Shown: positions 22,801-33,100 of the stretch, in pieces
How positions within the stretch are numbered: the stretch's first letter is position 1
Layout of the letters: the number at the start of each line of letters is the position of its first letter
Translations under genes and position numbers: made by a program
Origin: Gigaspora margarita
Lineage: Eukaryota; Glomeromycota; Glomeromycetes; Diversisporales; Gigasporaceae
Assembly: GCA_009809945.1 (NCBI GenBank)
Contig: WTPW01002131.1
Location: 31,688 to 95,687, forward strand
DNA: 64,000 bases
Reading direction: 5' to 3'
Notes under the pieces: model-generated
Database searches by the model: none
Told to the model about the DNA's origin: nothing
Seen by the model: the letters and a program-made list of their open reading frames with translations, nothing else

Positions 22801-22980
22801 GTATTTTGATCTTCCGAACAAGTTTACTTAAGTGACTTTAATCGATTTGGATAGTAAACTTTTGACTTTACTATGTAGCGACTATTATCGATCATGGGGT
22901 AGCTTATTTTTGGATCAAAGGCGTTTTTACATTTTTGGATTTAAACAAGAGGGTAGCATGTAGTTTATTTTTGGAAACAT
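22801..22980. repeat. right arm of the palindrome flanking the gap
   Basis: Inverted counterpart of 21950-22123, starting GTATTTTGATCTTCCGAACA. Confidence 0.8.
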
Positions 22981-23159
22981 ACAGTATAGTATCGTTATAC
23001 AAAATAAAAATCTAACTTGTTATAAAAGATATCTTTGTTATACAAATAAACATCTAACTTTTCAAAAAATTACCTGTTGGTTATACAAATTTAAACATAT
23101 AACATATTAAAAAATTATATAGTAAGTCTATACAAAACTGAATCCCAGTATTACATATA

Positions 23160-23600
23160 TTCTTTGGGGTCCTGGCGGAAGTAGATAATAGTAGCAGTTT
23201 AGGCTAATCCCTGAACTGCAAGTGGTCTGTCTCAGTAGATGCGTAATTTACTAAAGCATAAGTAATATCTGTGTGGGACAGGGACTGCTCTACCAAGTGT
23301 GCTGTAAGGATAAACTAGTCCTAAGGGGATTCTGTAAGCATCTGGGACTAACTTTGACTAACTAATGCAATGAAGGATTGTACTAGTGATACAAGTAGGA
23401 TTGGCAGGCAAAACAAGAACCAGAGAGTTGAATAGGTAACCTCCTAGTTGGGTTGCAGGTATGGCAACTAGTATAGAACCTTTGGGCAGACTACTTGAAT
23501 TAGACAACCAAAAGTTGTATATGTGGCTAGTTGTATCTCATCGATATAACAAATTTTGGGTGCTCAAAAAGGTGCCCTTGATCTGTTTGCTTGAATAAAA
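23160..23600 (+). mobile_element. SINE-like sequence, second family segment
   Basis: Matches in reverse complement the body of the SINE at 11086-11725 (around GGTTGCAGGTATGGCAACTA and GGGCAGACTACTTGAATT) and in direct orientation 53005-53340. Starts near GGGGTCCTGGCGGAAG. Followed by (AAAT)-rich sequence at 23625-23650, possibly its tail. Confidence 0.6.
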
Positions 23601-23969
23601 ACCTTTCCTCATAGTGGTAACTTTGACATAAAAAAAAATAAATAAATATAAAATGTCAAATAGTTTAATAAAATGTTATCTAAATTATTTAAAATTTTCA
23701 AAATATATACAATTTGTCTTCCTAAACAACTTTATTTAAGATGTGATTATTGATTAACTTAATAGAATTTTGACTTTTATATGTAGCAAAGATTATTAAT
23801 TAATAAAATCACGGTGTTCAGTAACTTTTTATATTAACAACCTGACCAATAAAATTACATTGTATGCAAATGACCCAAATGTCCTAATGACCCAAATAAC
23901 CTGATCATTTATTCAAATAACTTGGCCATTTATATTTCGAGCAAATGACCAGGTCATTTACCATCCCTG

Positions 23970-24250
23970 CTTCTGACCAATCAAAATTCTTAGGTGATTA
24001 TGTTGAGTTTGCACAATTCGTGATCACTGGGTTCACTCTTCTTTAAGTACTCTGGTATTTTTTACTTAATAGATGGTTTTGATTTATTAGTAAAATTTTT
24101 ATGATCTTGGAGCAAAATTGATCAATTCCGATCTAGCCAACCACCATGATTCTAATGCATCCTGAAGTATTCTGACCCAGAATTTTGGGGATGCCCCTGT
24201 ATGAGTTGAGGATTGGCTATGATAATCTATGCAGCAAGATCACATGATCC
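23970..24250. repeat. dispersed repeat, right part of the interrupted copy
   Basis: Continues the repeat at 20655-20917 after the CTTCTGAC duplication. Matches 62165-62270 in inverted and 62550-62760 in direct orientation (CAGAATTTTGG near its end). Confidence 0.65.
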
Positions 24251-24267
24251 ATTTCAATTTGGACGTA

Positions 24268-24368
24268 GGTATAGATGTTGGTAGAATTCAAAAATGGAAA
24301 TTATAACAATAATTACAAATTATTTTCATTGTTAAAACTTCCATTTTTGAATTCTATCAACATCTATA
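24268..24368. repeat. hairpin of about 100 bp
   Basis: TATAGATGTTGGTAGAATTC is mirrored by GAATTCTATCAACATCTATA, and arms with CAAAAATGGAA / TTCCATTTTTG fold around a centre near 24318. It abuts the hAT MITE at 24377. Confidence 0.75.
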
Positions 24369-24376
24369 GATATAGG

Positions 24377-24655
24377 CAGTGTTGTACGTTTTGGCTGTCC
24401 ACAGCCTTTTTTGGCTTGTCCACGTCCAAAATTGTCCAAACTCCAAGATTGTCCAAAGCTTGTCCAGGCTTTAATAATTAATAAATCTATCTAAAAAATA
24501 TATAACTATATATTTTTTTAGATGCTAAACACATTTCAGTTAAAATTAAAATAGGTTATCTTAATAAAATTTTAAGTAATTTTACTTTATTTAATTGTCC
24601 AAAATTGTCCAAAATTGTTCAAGTCATTGTCCAAGGTTGTCCCGTGACAACACTG
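24377..24655. mobile_element. hAT-like MITE, 279 bp, rich in TTGTCC words
   Basis: Termini CAGTGTTGT and ACAACACTG, flanked by GATATAGG / GATGTAGG (7 of 8 bases identical). The interior repeats TTGTCCAAA words at both ends (about 24400-24470 and 24590-24640) in the same strand, a possible array of binding sites. Confidence 0.7.
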
Positions 24656-24663
24656 GATGTAGG

Positions 24664-25061
24664 TATGTACGTAAAAATAAAGAAAAAAAGAAAGAAATTA
24701 TTAGTTAAACTCCACGAGTTTTTAATTTTTACAACTTTAATAAAGCAATCTGACAATATGTGTTCTCGATGTTGACTATCAATAAACCATTTATGTTAGC
24801 TTAGATTAAATAAATATATAAGACATTACAATATAATATGCTATAAGAATTGGTACAGTGCCGATTATTTAATTATAGTATTTACTATCGATATTTTACA
24901 ATTTTGAATTTTTACTGTATTCCTTATGTTTTAAAGTGAAAAGCTAATTTTATAGTACATCTTTTTATTTTCTGCATACAGATAAGAGTTTATAACTTTC
25001 ATAAATTTCATATAAATTCTCTAAATTTGAAGAAATTCTAATTTAAAAAACAGCCTTATTC
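24664..25061. other. AT-rich spacer
   Basis: No gene or repeat structure recognised. Confidence 0.5.
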
Positions 25062-25064
25062 TTA

Positions 25065-25316
25065 GGCCAGACCAATTTAATTTAGCAGTTTACATTACTC
25101 TCCTTCCTCAGAGCTCCCCCTCCTCATAGTAAAAAATTTTAGATAGATATACATAGGACTACAGAATATTTCAAAAAATTTTTTATAGTCCTAAAACAAA
25201 TCAGAAAATTTTTTTTGAAAAATTTTTTTTTAAATTTTACTATATGAACTACCCCTCCCTCCCCCCCTTTTGTGAGAAGGATGTAATGTAAACTACTAAA
25301 TTAAATTGGTCTGGCC
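25065..25316. mobile_element. PIF/Harbinger-like MITE, 252 bp (copy 1)
   Basis: TIR GGCCAGACCAATTTAATTTA at the left and its inverse at the right, with TTA target duplications at 25062-25064 and 25317-25319. The 3-bp TWA target is the Harbinger signature. C- and G-rich blocks (CTCCCCCTCC; CCCTCCCTCCCCCCC) sit inside. Related copies: 37836-38072 and 32653-35835 (interrupted). Confidence 0.8.
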
Positions 25317-25477
25317 TTATAGTATCTAAGAATATATAATTTTCTTTTGCTTAAAAATAAAACATTTAATTATAAAAAGAAATTATATAAAAATATGATC
25401 AAGAGCTATGATTTATTTCACCTTAAAAGTTTTTCAAAATAAAGAAAATACTATATTATGCCATAATTTTATTTATA

Positions 25478-25940
25478 CAGTACCGGACAGTGAAAACCAT
25501 CCATTTTTTTCAGCAATGTTTAAAGTCTAATAACTTCACAACAAGTAATTATTTTAAAAATCCCTCTTACAAATTTTTTATTTGTAACCTAAACTACAAA
25601 TCTGTAAGACAGATTTTTGATATCTTGCTTTTTAAAGAAGTTATAAGGGTTTAAAGTTCAGCAACTTTTATAGTAAAGTAGAAATTTGGCGCAGGACAAT
25701 CGACCAATCAGATTGCTGCTTAGTCACGTGCTCGCAATTTGATTGGTTAATATTTGTTATTAAAAATTATTAAATATAGTATAATATCCAAAATTTGGCG
25801 CTTATTAAATAAAAAAATCATTTTTATATTTTTAAGTTATCATACTTTTGTTGCACAAAAATTAGCCAATCAGAATCGTTATAAAATTCTCAAATTTGGC
25901 GCCTTTAAAAAAAATGGATGGTTTTTGCTGTCCGGTACTG
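25478..25940. mobile_element. Tc1/mariner-like MITE, 463 bp
   Basis: Perfectly paired ends: TA|CAGTACCGGACAGTGAAAAC and GTTTTTGCTGTCCGGTACTG|TA, with TIRs of about 33 bp extending through ATCCATTTTTTT. The interior has repeated AAATTTGGCGC and CCAATCAGA words. No transposase. The plus-strand 63-codon frame inside is not a gene. Confidence 0.82.
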
Positions 25941-25942
25941 TA

Positions 25943-26290
25943 TGAAAAAAAATTCTAACAACAAATCATACTGAGAATTCTGAGTTGAGATTTCTGCATC
26001 TTTCAAGCTAATAAAAGGATTTGCTCCATCAACTAAATTTAGGTACTTTTGAACATAATTAAATGTACAAATAACGCTTTAATGGCTTGGTGAATATCTA
26101 CTACTTTTTCAAAATATTTGAGGTTGACTACCATATTGTAGCCAATTAGTATTTTGTAATACTTTGAGTTGACTGTGGGATACTGTAAAGGTTGATTGGG
26201 AGAGCAGGTAAAACAATATAGACAATAGTGCCAATTTACACTCCAACTGTGTATGGGGAGAGATATAAATAAATATTGGGAGGGTGTTAA
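25943..26290. other. spacer, no gene accepted
   Basis: An 85-codon minus-strand frame (26039-26296) has no recognisable motif, and a neighbouring frame is equally peptide-like. Left uncalled. Confidence 0.4.
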
Positions 26291-26820
26291 AGTCAAATAT
26301 GCAATCAGTAAGGATAATCTATCACTAAATCACTACAATATAATAAAGATGCAGATGCTGGTGATGCTAATATCAGGGATATCAATAATCCAAAATAATA
26401 ATAAAAAGATATTATGCAAATGAATGATAGGGTCAAAAGGGGTATCAAGTTTAATTCCAATCAGATGATATCAATGTAGGTTTAATTTGGGAAAGGGTTG
26501 GAGATTTTCCACAAGTGCAGGAATCTTATTTAGAGGGTAAGTTGGGTTCTAAATCAACTAGCAAATACTAGACAATCTAAAAGAGACGATGTTTATCTGA
26601 TAAATATTCAAACTAAAAGACTTTACAATAGACCAATCTGTAGGCCAATATGAATCATGTGCATAATTTTGAAGAATTAACAAAACTACGTTAAACTAGA
26701 ATTCAAGTCTTAATAAAAGCTGATTCAAGGTTACAAGTCAATTTAGTTCGTCAAATTGAGTTACGACGGGTTTTATTAAAGTTACAAGTCAAATTAAAGG
26801 ATAAGTATAATTTCTTTATT
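26290..26820 (+). pseudogene. decayed coding remnant, unrecognised
   Basis: Peptide-like plus-strand segments with frame changes: KDADAGDANIRDINNPK; DDINVGLIWERVGDFPQVQE then SYLEGKLGSKSTSKY; RQSKRDDVYLINIQTKRLYN; and a basic helical segment KADSRLQVNLVRQIELRRV followed by LLKLQVKLKDKYN. Charge pattern and heptad-like spacing suggest a coiled coil at the end. No family recognised. The region ends where the inverted-repeat arm at 26820 begins, so that arm may have truncated it. Confidence 0.4.
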
Positions 26821-27475
26821 AATTTTACCCTAACCCCAACTTTAATTCTAACCCTAACTTTAATTATAATTTTTATTTTAATTATAACATTTTACTTATT
26901 TGGCTACTTAACACATTTTTATAGTTTAAATTTTTGTTATGTAACTGTTAAATAATTATTATTTATAATTATATTTATATATAAATTATATCTATATAAG
27001 TCTACATTGGGTTTATAGGTCTATGTATAATTTTTAAATATAACTTAATTTACATAAAATTTCTATATAGCTTTATGTAAAAATAACTTTGTGATGAACG
27101 CAACTATTTTTTATACACTTGTCTGTAAACAGAGAGAATATTAAAATGTAGCAACGGTATTAAATTTAAAAATTAGTATAAATTTTACTTTTAAGATTGG
27201 AATAATTTGATTTTAGAATGGGGTTTTTTTTGGCATTTGCTTTTTTCTTTACAATTTTTTATTTTATATATTTTTTAATTTATATATTATTGCTTACTTA
27301 AATTATAGTATTTATAAATATATATAATCAAATAACCTATGGTATTTAACAATACAAAACAGATTAAAACTTAGTCTGGCAAATCGGAACAAAAAATTAA
27401 GATTCGATCATCGATTCTAAAACGATTTTGGGGATTTGATTATCGATTCTAACTTTTAGAATCGATTCACAGCCC
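26820..27475. repeat. long inverted repeat, left arm (~655 bp)
   Basis: Its reverse complement lies at 30272-30912, with high similarity along its length. The outer end has TTTTACCCTAACCCCAAC. The inner end is TAGAATCGATTCACAGCCCTA, a TAGGGCTGTGAATCGATT-type terminus also seen at about 32570-32590. The arms point towards each other with their TAGGGCTG-like ends inward. Confidence 0.85.
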
Positions 27476-27479
27476 TAAT

Positions 27480-27760
27480 CGATTGCAGGGTGCGCGTTAA
27501 TTCGGGACGCGAATGAGCGTTAATTTGAGGCTATATATCTGATATGCCATTTTGGGGGATCCAAATTTGAAATAACGCACCTGTGTATTATTTCGCGCCT
27601 ATACGGTACCTTCTAACCCTATGCTATGTAGATTAATGGTTATATGTGAAATGGTTGTGAGGAAATGATTACATACTAGAATTGCTGGTAAACCTAAATT
27701 AAGATAGTGAAACTGGTAACTATCTAAAATCGGGTGGTGCGTATTTCGTTTAAAATCACT
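27480..27760. other. spacer, relatively GC-rich
   Basis: Contains GGGTGCGCG and GGACGCGAATG words but no open frame or motif that I recognise. Confidence 0.4.
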
Positions 27761-28160
27761 TCACAAACATGTCATTTCATCGACAATCAATTCGACGACA
27801 TGTTTATTTTACAAACAATTATTTCCCTGGCAGTCATTCACCGACAAAGTATACTTACCCTCGTTATAGCAGACATCGTTAAAGCGGATCTTTCACTATA
27901 AAAGAGTAATTCTCTAGGGCATTTTAAAATTATCATTATTATACTATATAATGCAATAACGGATATTCATTATAACAGACTGAATTTCCCAACCCGACAG
28001 GTCCATTAAAACGAGGGTAGAGTGTAATTCTGGTCATTTGTCGTTAGGGCAAGTTTAGAATTAAAGTTATGGTTAGTGCAATTTTCTAAAAAACTTGTCG
28101 GTGAAATAATTGTCGGCAAATTAAACATGTCGGCTGTTTTCATAAATTCTGGGATACCTT
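27760..28160. mobile_element. fold-back repeat with TTCA.CGACA words and a nested MITE
   Basis: Inverted words (ATTTCATCGACAAT, TTCACCGACAA, then GTCGGTGAAATAATTGTCGG) face each other across a nested 160-bp unit (about 27852-28022) with termini TACCCTCGTT / AACGAGGGTA. Similar words recur at 36050-36110, 39380-39600 and, diverged, 59193-59625. Confidence 0.45.
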
Positions 28161-28300
28161 AAAAAAAATTTGCCGATGATAATTTCGCCCGAATTCGATA
28201 AGTTATTGATTTCGGGAATAAGAATCAGACACATAATTTAATCAGGTCAGGTGATTAATATATATTACAATAAGACTAAATATTGTAAGTCGTAAAATTT

Positions 28301-28940
28301 CAATTCCTATTCTTTGGCACGATACATTTTCGCTAAAACGAAGCCTTTATTCATTTCTAATTATTTTTCGACGAAAATTTGTTTTTAAAAAATTGAATTA
28401 AATTTCAATTCCTATTCTTTGGCAAGATCCATTTTCGTTCAAACGAGCTTTTATTCATTTCGCGTTTCTTGTCGTAGACGAAAATTTCGTTTTTAAAAAA
28501 TTTAATTAAATTCAATTACTATCATTTTCGTTCAAACGAAGCCTTTCTTCACTTCAAATTATTTTTCGTTTCATGTCGACGATGAAAAATTCGGTTTTAA
28601 AAAATTGAATTAAATTTCAGTTCCTATACTTTGGCAAGGTTCATTTTCGTTCAAACGAGCCTTTATTCGAAGACGAAAAATTAGTTTTTAAAAAATTGTA
28701 TAAAACTTCAATTCCTATTCTTTGGCAAGATCCATATTCGTTCAAACGAAGGCATATATTCATTCTTAATTATTTTTCGTTTCTTTTCTAAGACGAAAAA
28801 TTCGTTTTTAAAAAATTAAACTAAATTTCAATTCCAGTTCTTTGGCAAGATCCATTTTCGTTCAAACGAAGGCATTTATTTATTTCTAGTTATTTTTCGC
28901 TTTTGTCGAAGACGAAAAATTTATTTTTAAAGAATTTGGG
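28301..28940. repeat. tandem array, six units of about 90-120 bp
   Basis: Units start with CAATTCCTATTCTTTGGCAAG at 28301, 28406, 28513 (truncated), 28619, 28709 and 28829. Each includes ATTTTCGTTCAAACGAAG and, in most units, a hairpin-forming TCGAAGACGAAAAATTCG. No open frame is maintained through the array. Confidence 0.8.
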
Positions 28941-29177
28941 ATATCTCAATTCATGATCATATTTAACTTTTTTAATAGCGGCACTTGTTCTAGCAATATA
29001 TTTGTTATAAAAACCTAATTCATATTCGATTCTTTTTTTACTTGTTAAGGTTTATTGGTTGACATGAATAGTTTTTTCCATAAATTTTCGTACAAACTAA
29101 GCACACCAAACATGTTGGACAAGCATTCGAACGAAAATTTAAAATCATTGACACAATCGTAAACTGATCATTATGAT
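28941..29177. other. spacer
   Basis: No gene or repeat recognised. Confidence 0.4.
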
Positions 29178-29290
29178 TAGGGTTGTTATGTGGTCAGACT
29201 CAAACCGATGGACCGCCGGTCCGTCCTAGAACCGGGCCAGTCCTGTCTTTTTTGGGACGGACCGAAAAGACCGTCGGTCCTAATATAAGT
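29178..29290. repeat. hAT-like terminus with GC-rich GGACCG/CGGTCC words
   Basis: Begins TTAGGGTTGTTATGTGGTC and continues with GGACCGCCGGTCCGTCC and GGACGGACCGAAAAGACCG palindromic words. The opposite end was not found. Similar in style to 6556-6656. Confidence 0.45.
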
Positions 29291-30271
29291 GATTGTTAAA
29301 TTATTGTTATAGATGATTATGTAAATAAAATATAATCTTGAACGGTGAAAATTTTTAAATTAAATAGCTATTTACATGATTTTAATTGATAGCTTTGAAT
29401 GAGATCTTGTTAACCAGCATTAAGAATTATATTGTAATACGTAATTACATGCTTTTTTTGATTAATTAATCACAAAATGTAAGCTATATTTATGTTTCAA
29501 TTTAACTATACAGTATGTACAGTATTCCTTCCTTCCTCATATTATTTTTACCAATCATTTTATTCACATGATATGCCATGTTACTGAATCGATGACGATA
29601 TAAAAATTGGCTTGTGCGATTACTGATGTATATGTAGCAGTCGTTTGCGGGTGTATGTGTAAGAATTAATTTTTGTGTATTGGCATTTAGCGCGTTTCTT
29701 TAAAAGTTAATTACGATTTGCGTATGTATGAATTTGATTGGTACTCTTATGTAATAATATGTACGCATATGTGTGAGAATTAAGTCTTTGAAACTGGTTA
29801 TTACGAGTATTTAAATATTTAGCTCGTATATTATATTTTAACCTCTAGCGTTATACACCCAATAAGCATACAGGTAAACTTTTCAAAAATATATTTGCAG
29901 TTTCAATTTAAAATGCTGCTACTATTTAATTTTGTATTCGGATATCTAACAAGCATAAATATTCACAGGCATTACATTGAAAATAATACATAAATAAATA
30001 TACTATTTTTAAAAAGAATAATATTTATACTCATTATATGCACGTATTAAAAAATTCACACGTAAAAAAAAATATAAAAAAATATTTTGATTATTACTTT
30101 CAAAAATGTTATCGCCATTAATTAATCGAATTTGTCAAGTAATTAAATTTTTAATAGACGGGTTAAAATTTTTGTTTATAAGTAGCGTTTATTTAATAAA
30201 ACAAATAATAAACTAATAATTTGAATGGAGTCTACAATAATAACAGGTAATAATACAATATATTTATGCTT
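29291..30271. other. AT-rich spacer between the inverted arms
   Basis: No gene or repeat structure recognised. Confidence 0.45.
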
Positions 30272-30912
30272 GGGCTGTGAATCGATTCTAAAAGTTAGAA
30301 TCGATAATCGAATCCCCAAAATCGTTTTAGAATCGATGATCGAATCTTAATTTTTTGTTCCGATTTGCCAGACTAAGTTTTAATCTGTTTTGTATTGTTA
30401 AATACCATAGGTTATTTGATTATAAATAATATAATTTAAGTAAGCAATAATATATAAATTAAAAAATATATAAATAAAAAATTGTAAAGAAAAAAGCAAA
30501 TGCCAAAAAAACCCCATTCTAAAATCAAATTATTCCAATCTTAAAAGTAAAATTTATTACTAATTTTTAAATTTAATACCATTGCTACATTTTAATATTC
30601 TCTCTGTTTACAGACAAGTGTATAAAAAATAGTTGCGTTCATCACAAAGTTATTTTTATATAAAGCTATATAGAAATTTTATGTAAATTAAGTTATATTT
30701 AAAAATTATACATAGACCTATAAACCCAATGTAGACTTATATAGATATAATTTATATATAAATATAATTATAAATAATAATTATTTAACAGTTACATAAC
30801 GAAAATTTAAGCTATAAAAATGTTTTAAGCCAAATAAGTAAAATGTTATAATTAAAATAAAAATTATAATTAAAGTTAGGGTTAGAATTAAAATTGGGGT
30901 TAGGGTAAAATT
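30272..30912. repeat. long inverted repeat, right arm (~640 bp)
   Basis: Reverse-complement partner of 26820-27475. Starts GGGCTGTGAATCGATTCTAA and ends GGGTTAGGGTAAAATT. The 2.8 kb between the arms contains unrelated repeats. Confidence 0.85.
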
Positions 30913-31430
30913 ATGAAAGGAGCATTTTTAATTAAGAATACAACAGGGGTTACCCTAGTAAAATTTTGAGATATTGACTATTTCTTAGCATGACTGAAAT
31001 CCTATATGCATGTATGGTTACACAAAATTTTTATATATTAAAATCATATAGAGGGAATATACGTCATAAGGTAATACATGAAGGACAGGCAGGTTTTCTA
31101 AGAAACTTCACCAGTTTATTCTTCTATTGATATATGAATATAGTGTAGAGACCAATCCGAGTAATCCGCATTCTGCTTAACTTTTACTAGACACACATTT
31201 TTACTAGTAAATTGTTATAAAGTAATGTAAGTACACAAAAAACTTGGAATTCTGTTACTTTTTTGGCACTTTTGGTTTATAAAATTTTAACAGCCAGTTT
31301 ATGAAGGTACCACAATGAAGAACTTACTATAATTTTAAGAACTAATTCAGTTAAGAAAACTGGATTTGTTGTTATTTATTGGTTTTCATTTATATCAATA
31401 TTACCAAAAAATTATTTGGCTAATTTTGTC
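30913..31430. other. AT-rich spacer
   Basis: No gene or repeat structure recognised. Confidence 0.45.
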
Positions 31431-31434
31431 TCCA

Positions 31435-31745
31435 ATTTAGACAAAATTGAAATGTCTGAAATCTCTTCTATTTTCTCTAAAGTTTCTTTCTCCTTTTTTT
31501 TAGCATTTTTATTACCATTAAGCCTGCCAACATATAGTACAGACCAAAGATAGACTTCTTTGCTTCATTTATACTATGGGCAGAACATTTCTTAGGAATA
31601 GCTAAATTTATCAAATGACCTGAAATTAAGGATCCACACTTTCAATAATATTTTCAAATTTCATAGGATCCAACTCAAGATTTGCAGTTCTTGGTATTGA
31701 TGATGGTATAATATTCTTGTCTCTTGAAGTAAATGTTATATGTAA
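31435..31745 (-). pseudogene. decayed coding remnant, unrecognised
   Basis: Minus-strand segments read TSRDKNIIPSSIPRTANLEL then DPMKFENIIESVDP, stop; in the next frame SLISGHLINLAIPKKCSAHS, INEAKKSIFGLYYMLAGLMV, then a Lys-rich stretch; and in a further frame EISDISILSKLE. The coherent peptide quality across frames indicates a gene broken by at least two indels. I do not recognise the family. Confidence 0.5.
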
Positions 31746-32459
31746 CATAAAATATTAAATTAAAACCTTTTTTATAAAAAATTATGTACATACTTTTTTT
31801 TTAAAAAAACAAAAGACTGTTACACTATCTGAACAATTATCATTTATCTTAGATTCAATTTTTTTTCCTGAATGCTCTTTTTTTTTTTTAAGGGATTATA
31901 GAAAAATTTTGCTCAGTAAAACTTGAACCAAACTTTATATAAAAGGGTTAATTATAGTAAAAACCTTATTATTATAAAGATTAATAACCTAGTTATATAC
32001 AAACACCTATAACCACCCACAACAAAGTTAAACTTTACCACCTAGAACTTTGTATGCAACTTTTTTTATTATTGTATTAATAAAATTAACTTCATATAGA
32101 ATTGTGACTAGCCAATCAAATTTAATAAGATGTGTATCTGTAGATCACATATTTTCAACCAATAAAATAGAACTTTGGACATGCTCTATTTCTTTCCTTA
32201 AAATTTATATAAAAATTTATTTAAATTTTATAATATATAAAGATTACATAATTATATATATATATAATTTATTAATATATAATATTTATATAATATTTTC
32301 ATATAAATTTTATGATAAATAATTGTTATATAATTATATATATAAATTTTATTAATATATAACATTTATATAAATTTTTATATAAATTTTACAATACATA
32401 AAAGTTATATAACTATAATATATAAAATTTATTAATATATAAAATTTATATAAAAAATT
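31746..32459. other. AT-rich spacer with TATAAATTTTAT repeats
   Basis: Repeated words of the type TTTATTAATATATAACATTTATATAA run from about 32210 to 32460. The 90-codon frame at 32050-32322 falls partly in these repeats and is not accepted. Confidence 0.45.
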
Positions 32460-32592
32460 ATATATTTAGAATCAATTTCTAAATATTTAATCATTTGTAA
32501 AAATGATTAAAATGATTATACAGAAATGTGAATTGATTCTAAATTGATTAACGATTAAAATGCTTATTATAGAATCAATTCACAGCCCTAAT
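32460..32592. repeat. hAT-like terminus (TAGGGCTGTGAATTGATTCTA)
   Basis: Contains inverted AGAATCAATTTCTAAAT / TTGATTCTAAATTGATT words and ends CAATTCACAGCCCTA. Same terminal type as the inner ends of the 27/30 kb arms. Confidence 0.5.
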
Positions 32593-33100
32593 TGATGCAA
32601 CTTATGTAGCATTTAATTAGTCTAATAATCAGTCTGTCCAATCTCATACTGAGGTGAGACCAACTGGATTCAGTGTTTTACATTACCCCCTCCTCAGAGT
32701 CCCCCCTCTCTCTTATAGTAAAAAAAAATTTAGATAAATATACATAGGGCTATGGGATATTTCAGAAAATTTTTACAGTCACAAATAATGATATGCGAAT
32801 GCAGGTTTTTTTGTCTTTGCATTGCATAATGCAACATTATACAGCATGATGCATTATGCAATCTTGCATCTGTATATAATATAATTACTTTATTAGTTTC
32901 TTATTAAAAATAACACTAATGCATATAATAGTAGTATATAATAATTAGCACACTTTCAAATTGCTAAAATCAGCAAGCACAAGTCATTAGTAAGTTCAAA
33001 AGTGGTTAAGTTAGGTTGTATTACTAATATAGTAACTTACTATATATATTAAATTAGAATAGCTATTAAGTATTAAATAGCAAAATCAGCTAACTACAAT

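Larger units (their letters stand above)
20918..23969. mobile_element. hAT-like element, about 3 kb, with SINE-like cargo and assembly gap
   Basis: Left end CAGGAATGGTAAATGA, right end GGTCATTTACCATCCCTG, exact 8-bp TSD CTTCTGAC (20910-20917 and 23970-23977). The uninterrupted repeat at 62 kb confirms the insertion, because it runs through this junction with no element. Inside, in order: a pol III-like SINE segment (21297-21800), inverted arms meeting at the assembly gap (21950-22123 and 22801-22980), and a second SINE-like segment (23160-23600). No transposase is visible, but 677 bases are unknown. Confidence 0.82.

Noticed and set aside
22072..22831. Long open frames of ~242-245 codons
   Set aside because: They consist almost entirely of unknown bases in the assembly gap.
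25754..25945. 63-codon frame
   Set aside because: Covers the right TIR of a MITE.
28301..28940. CRISPR-like array
   Set aside because: Units are contiguous, diverged tandem repeats without unique spacers, in a eukaryotic context.
32050..32322. 90-codon frame
   Set aside because: Second half is a simple TATA-type repeat; no recognisable domain.
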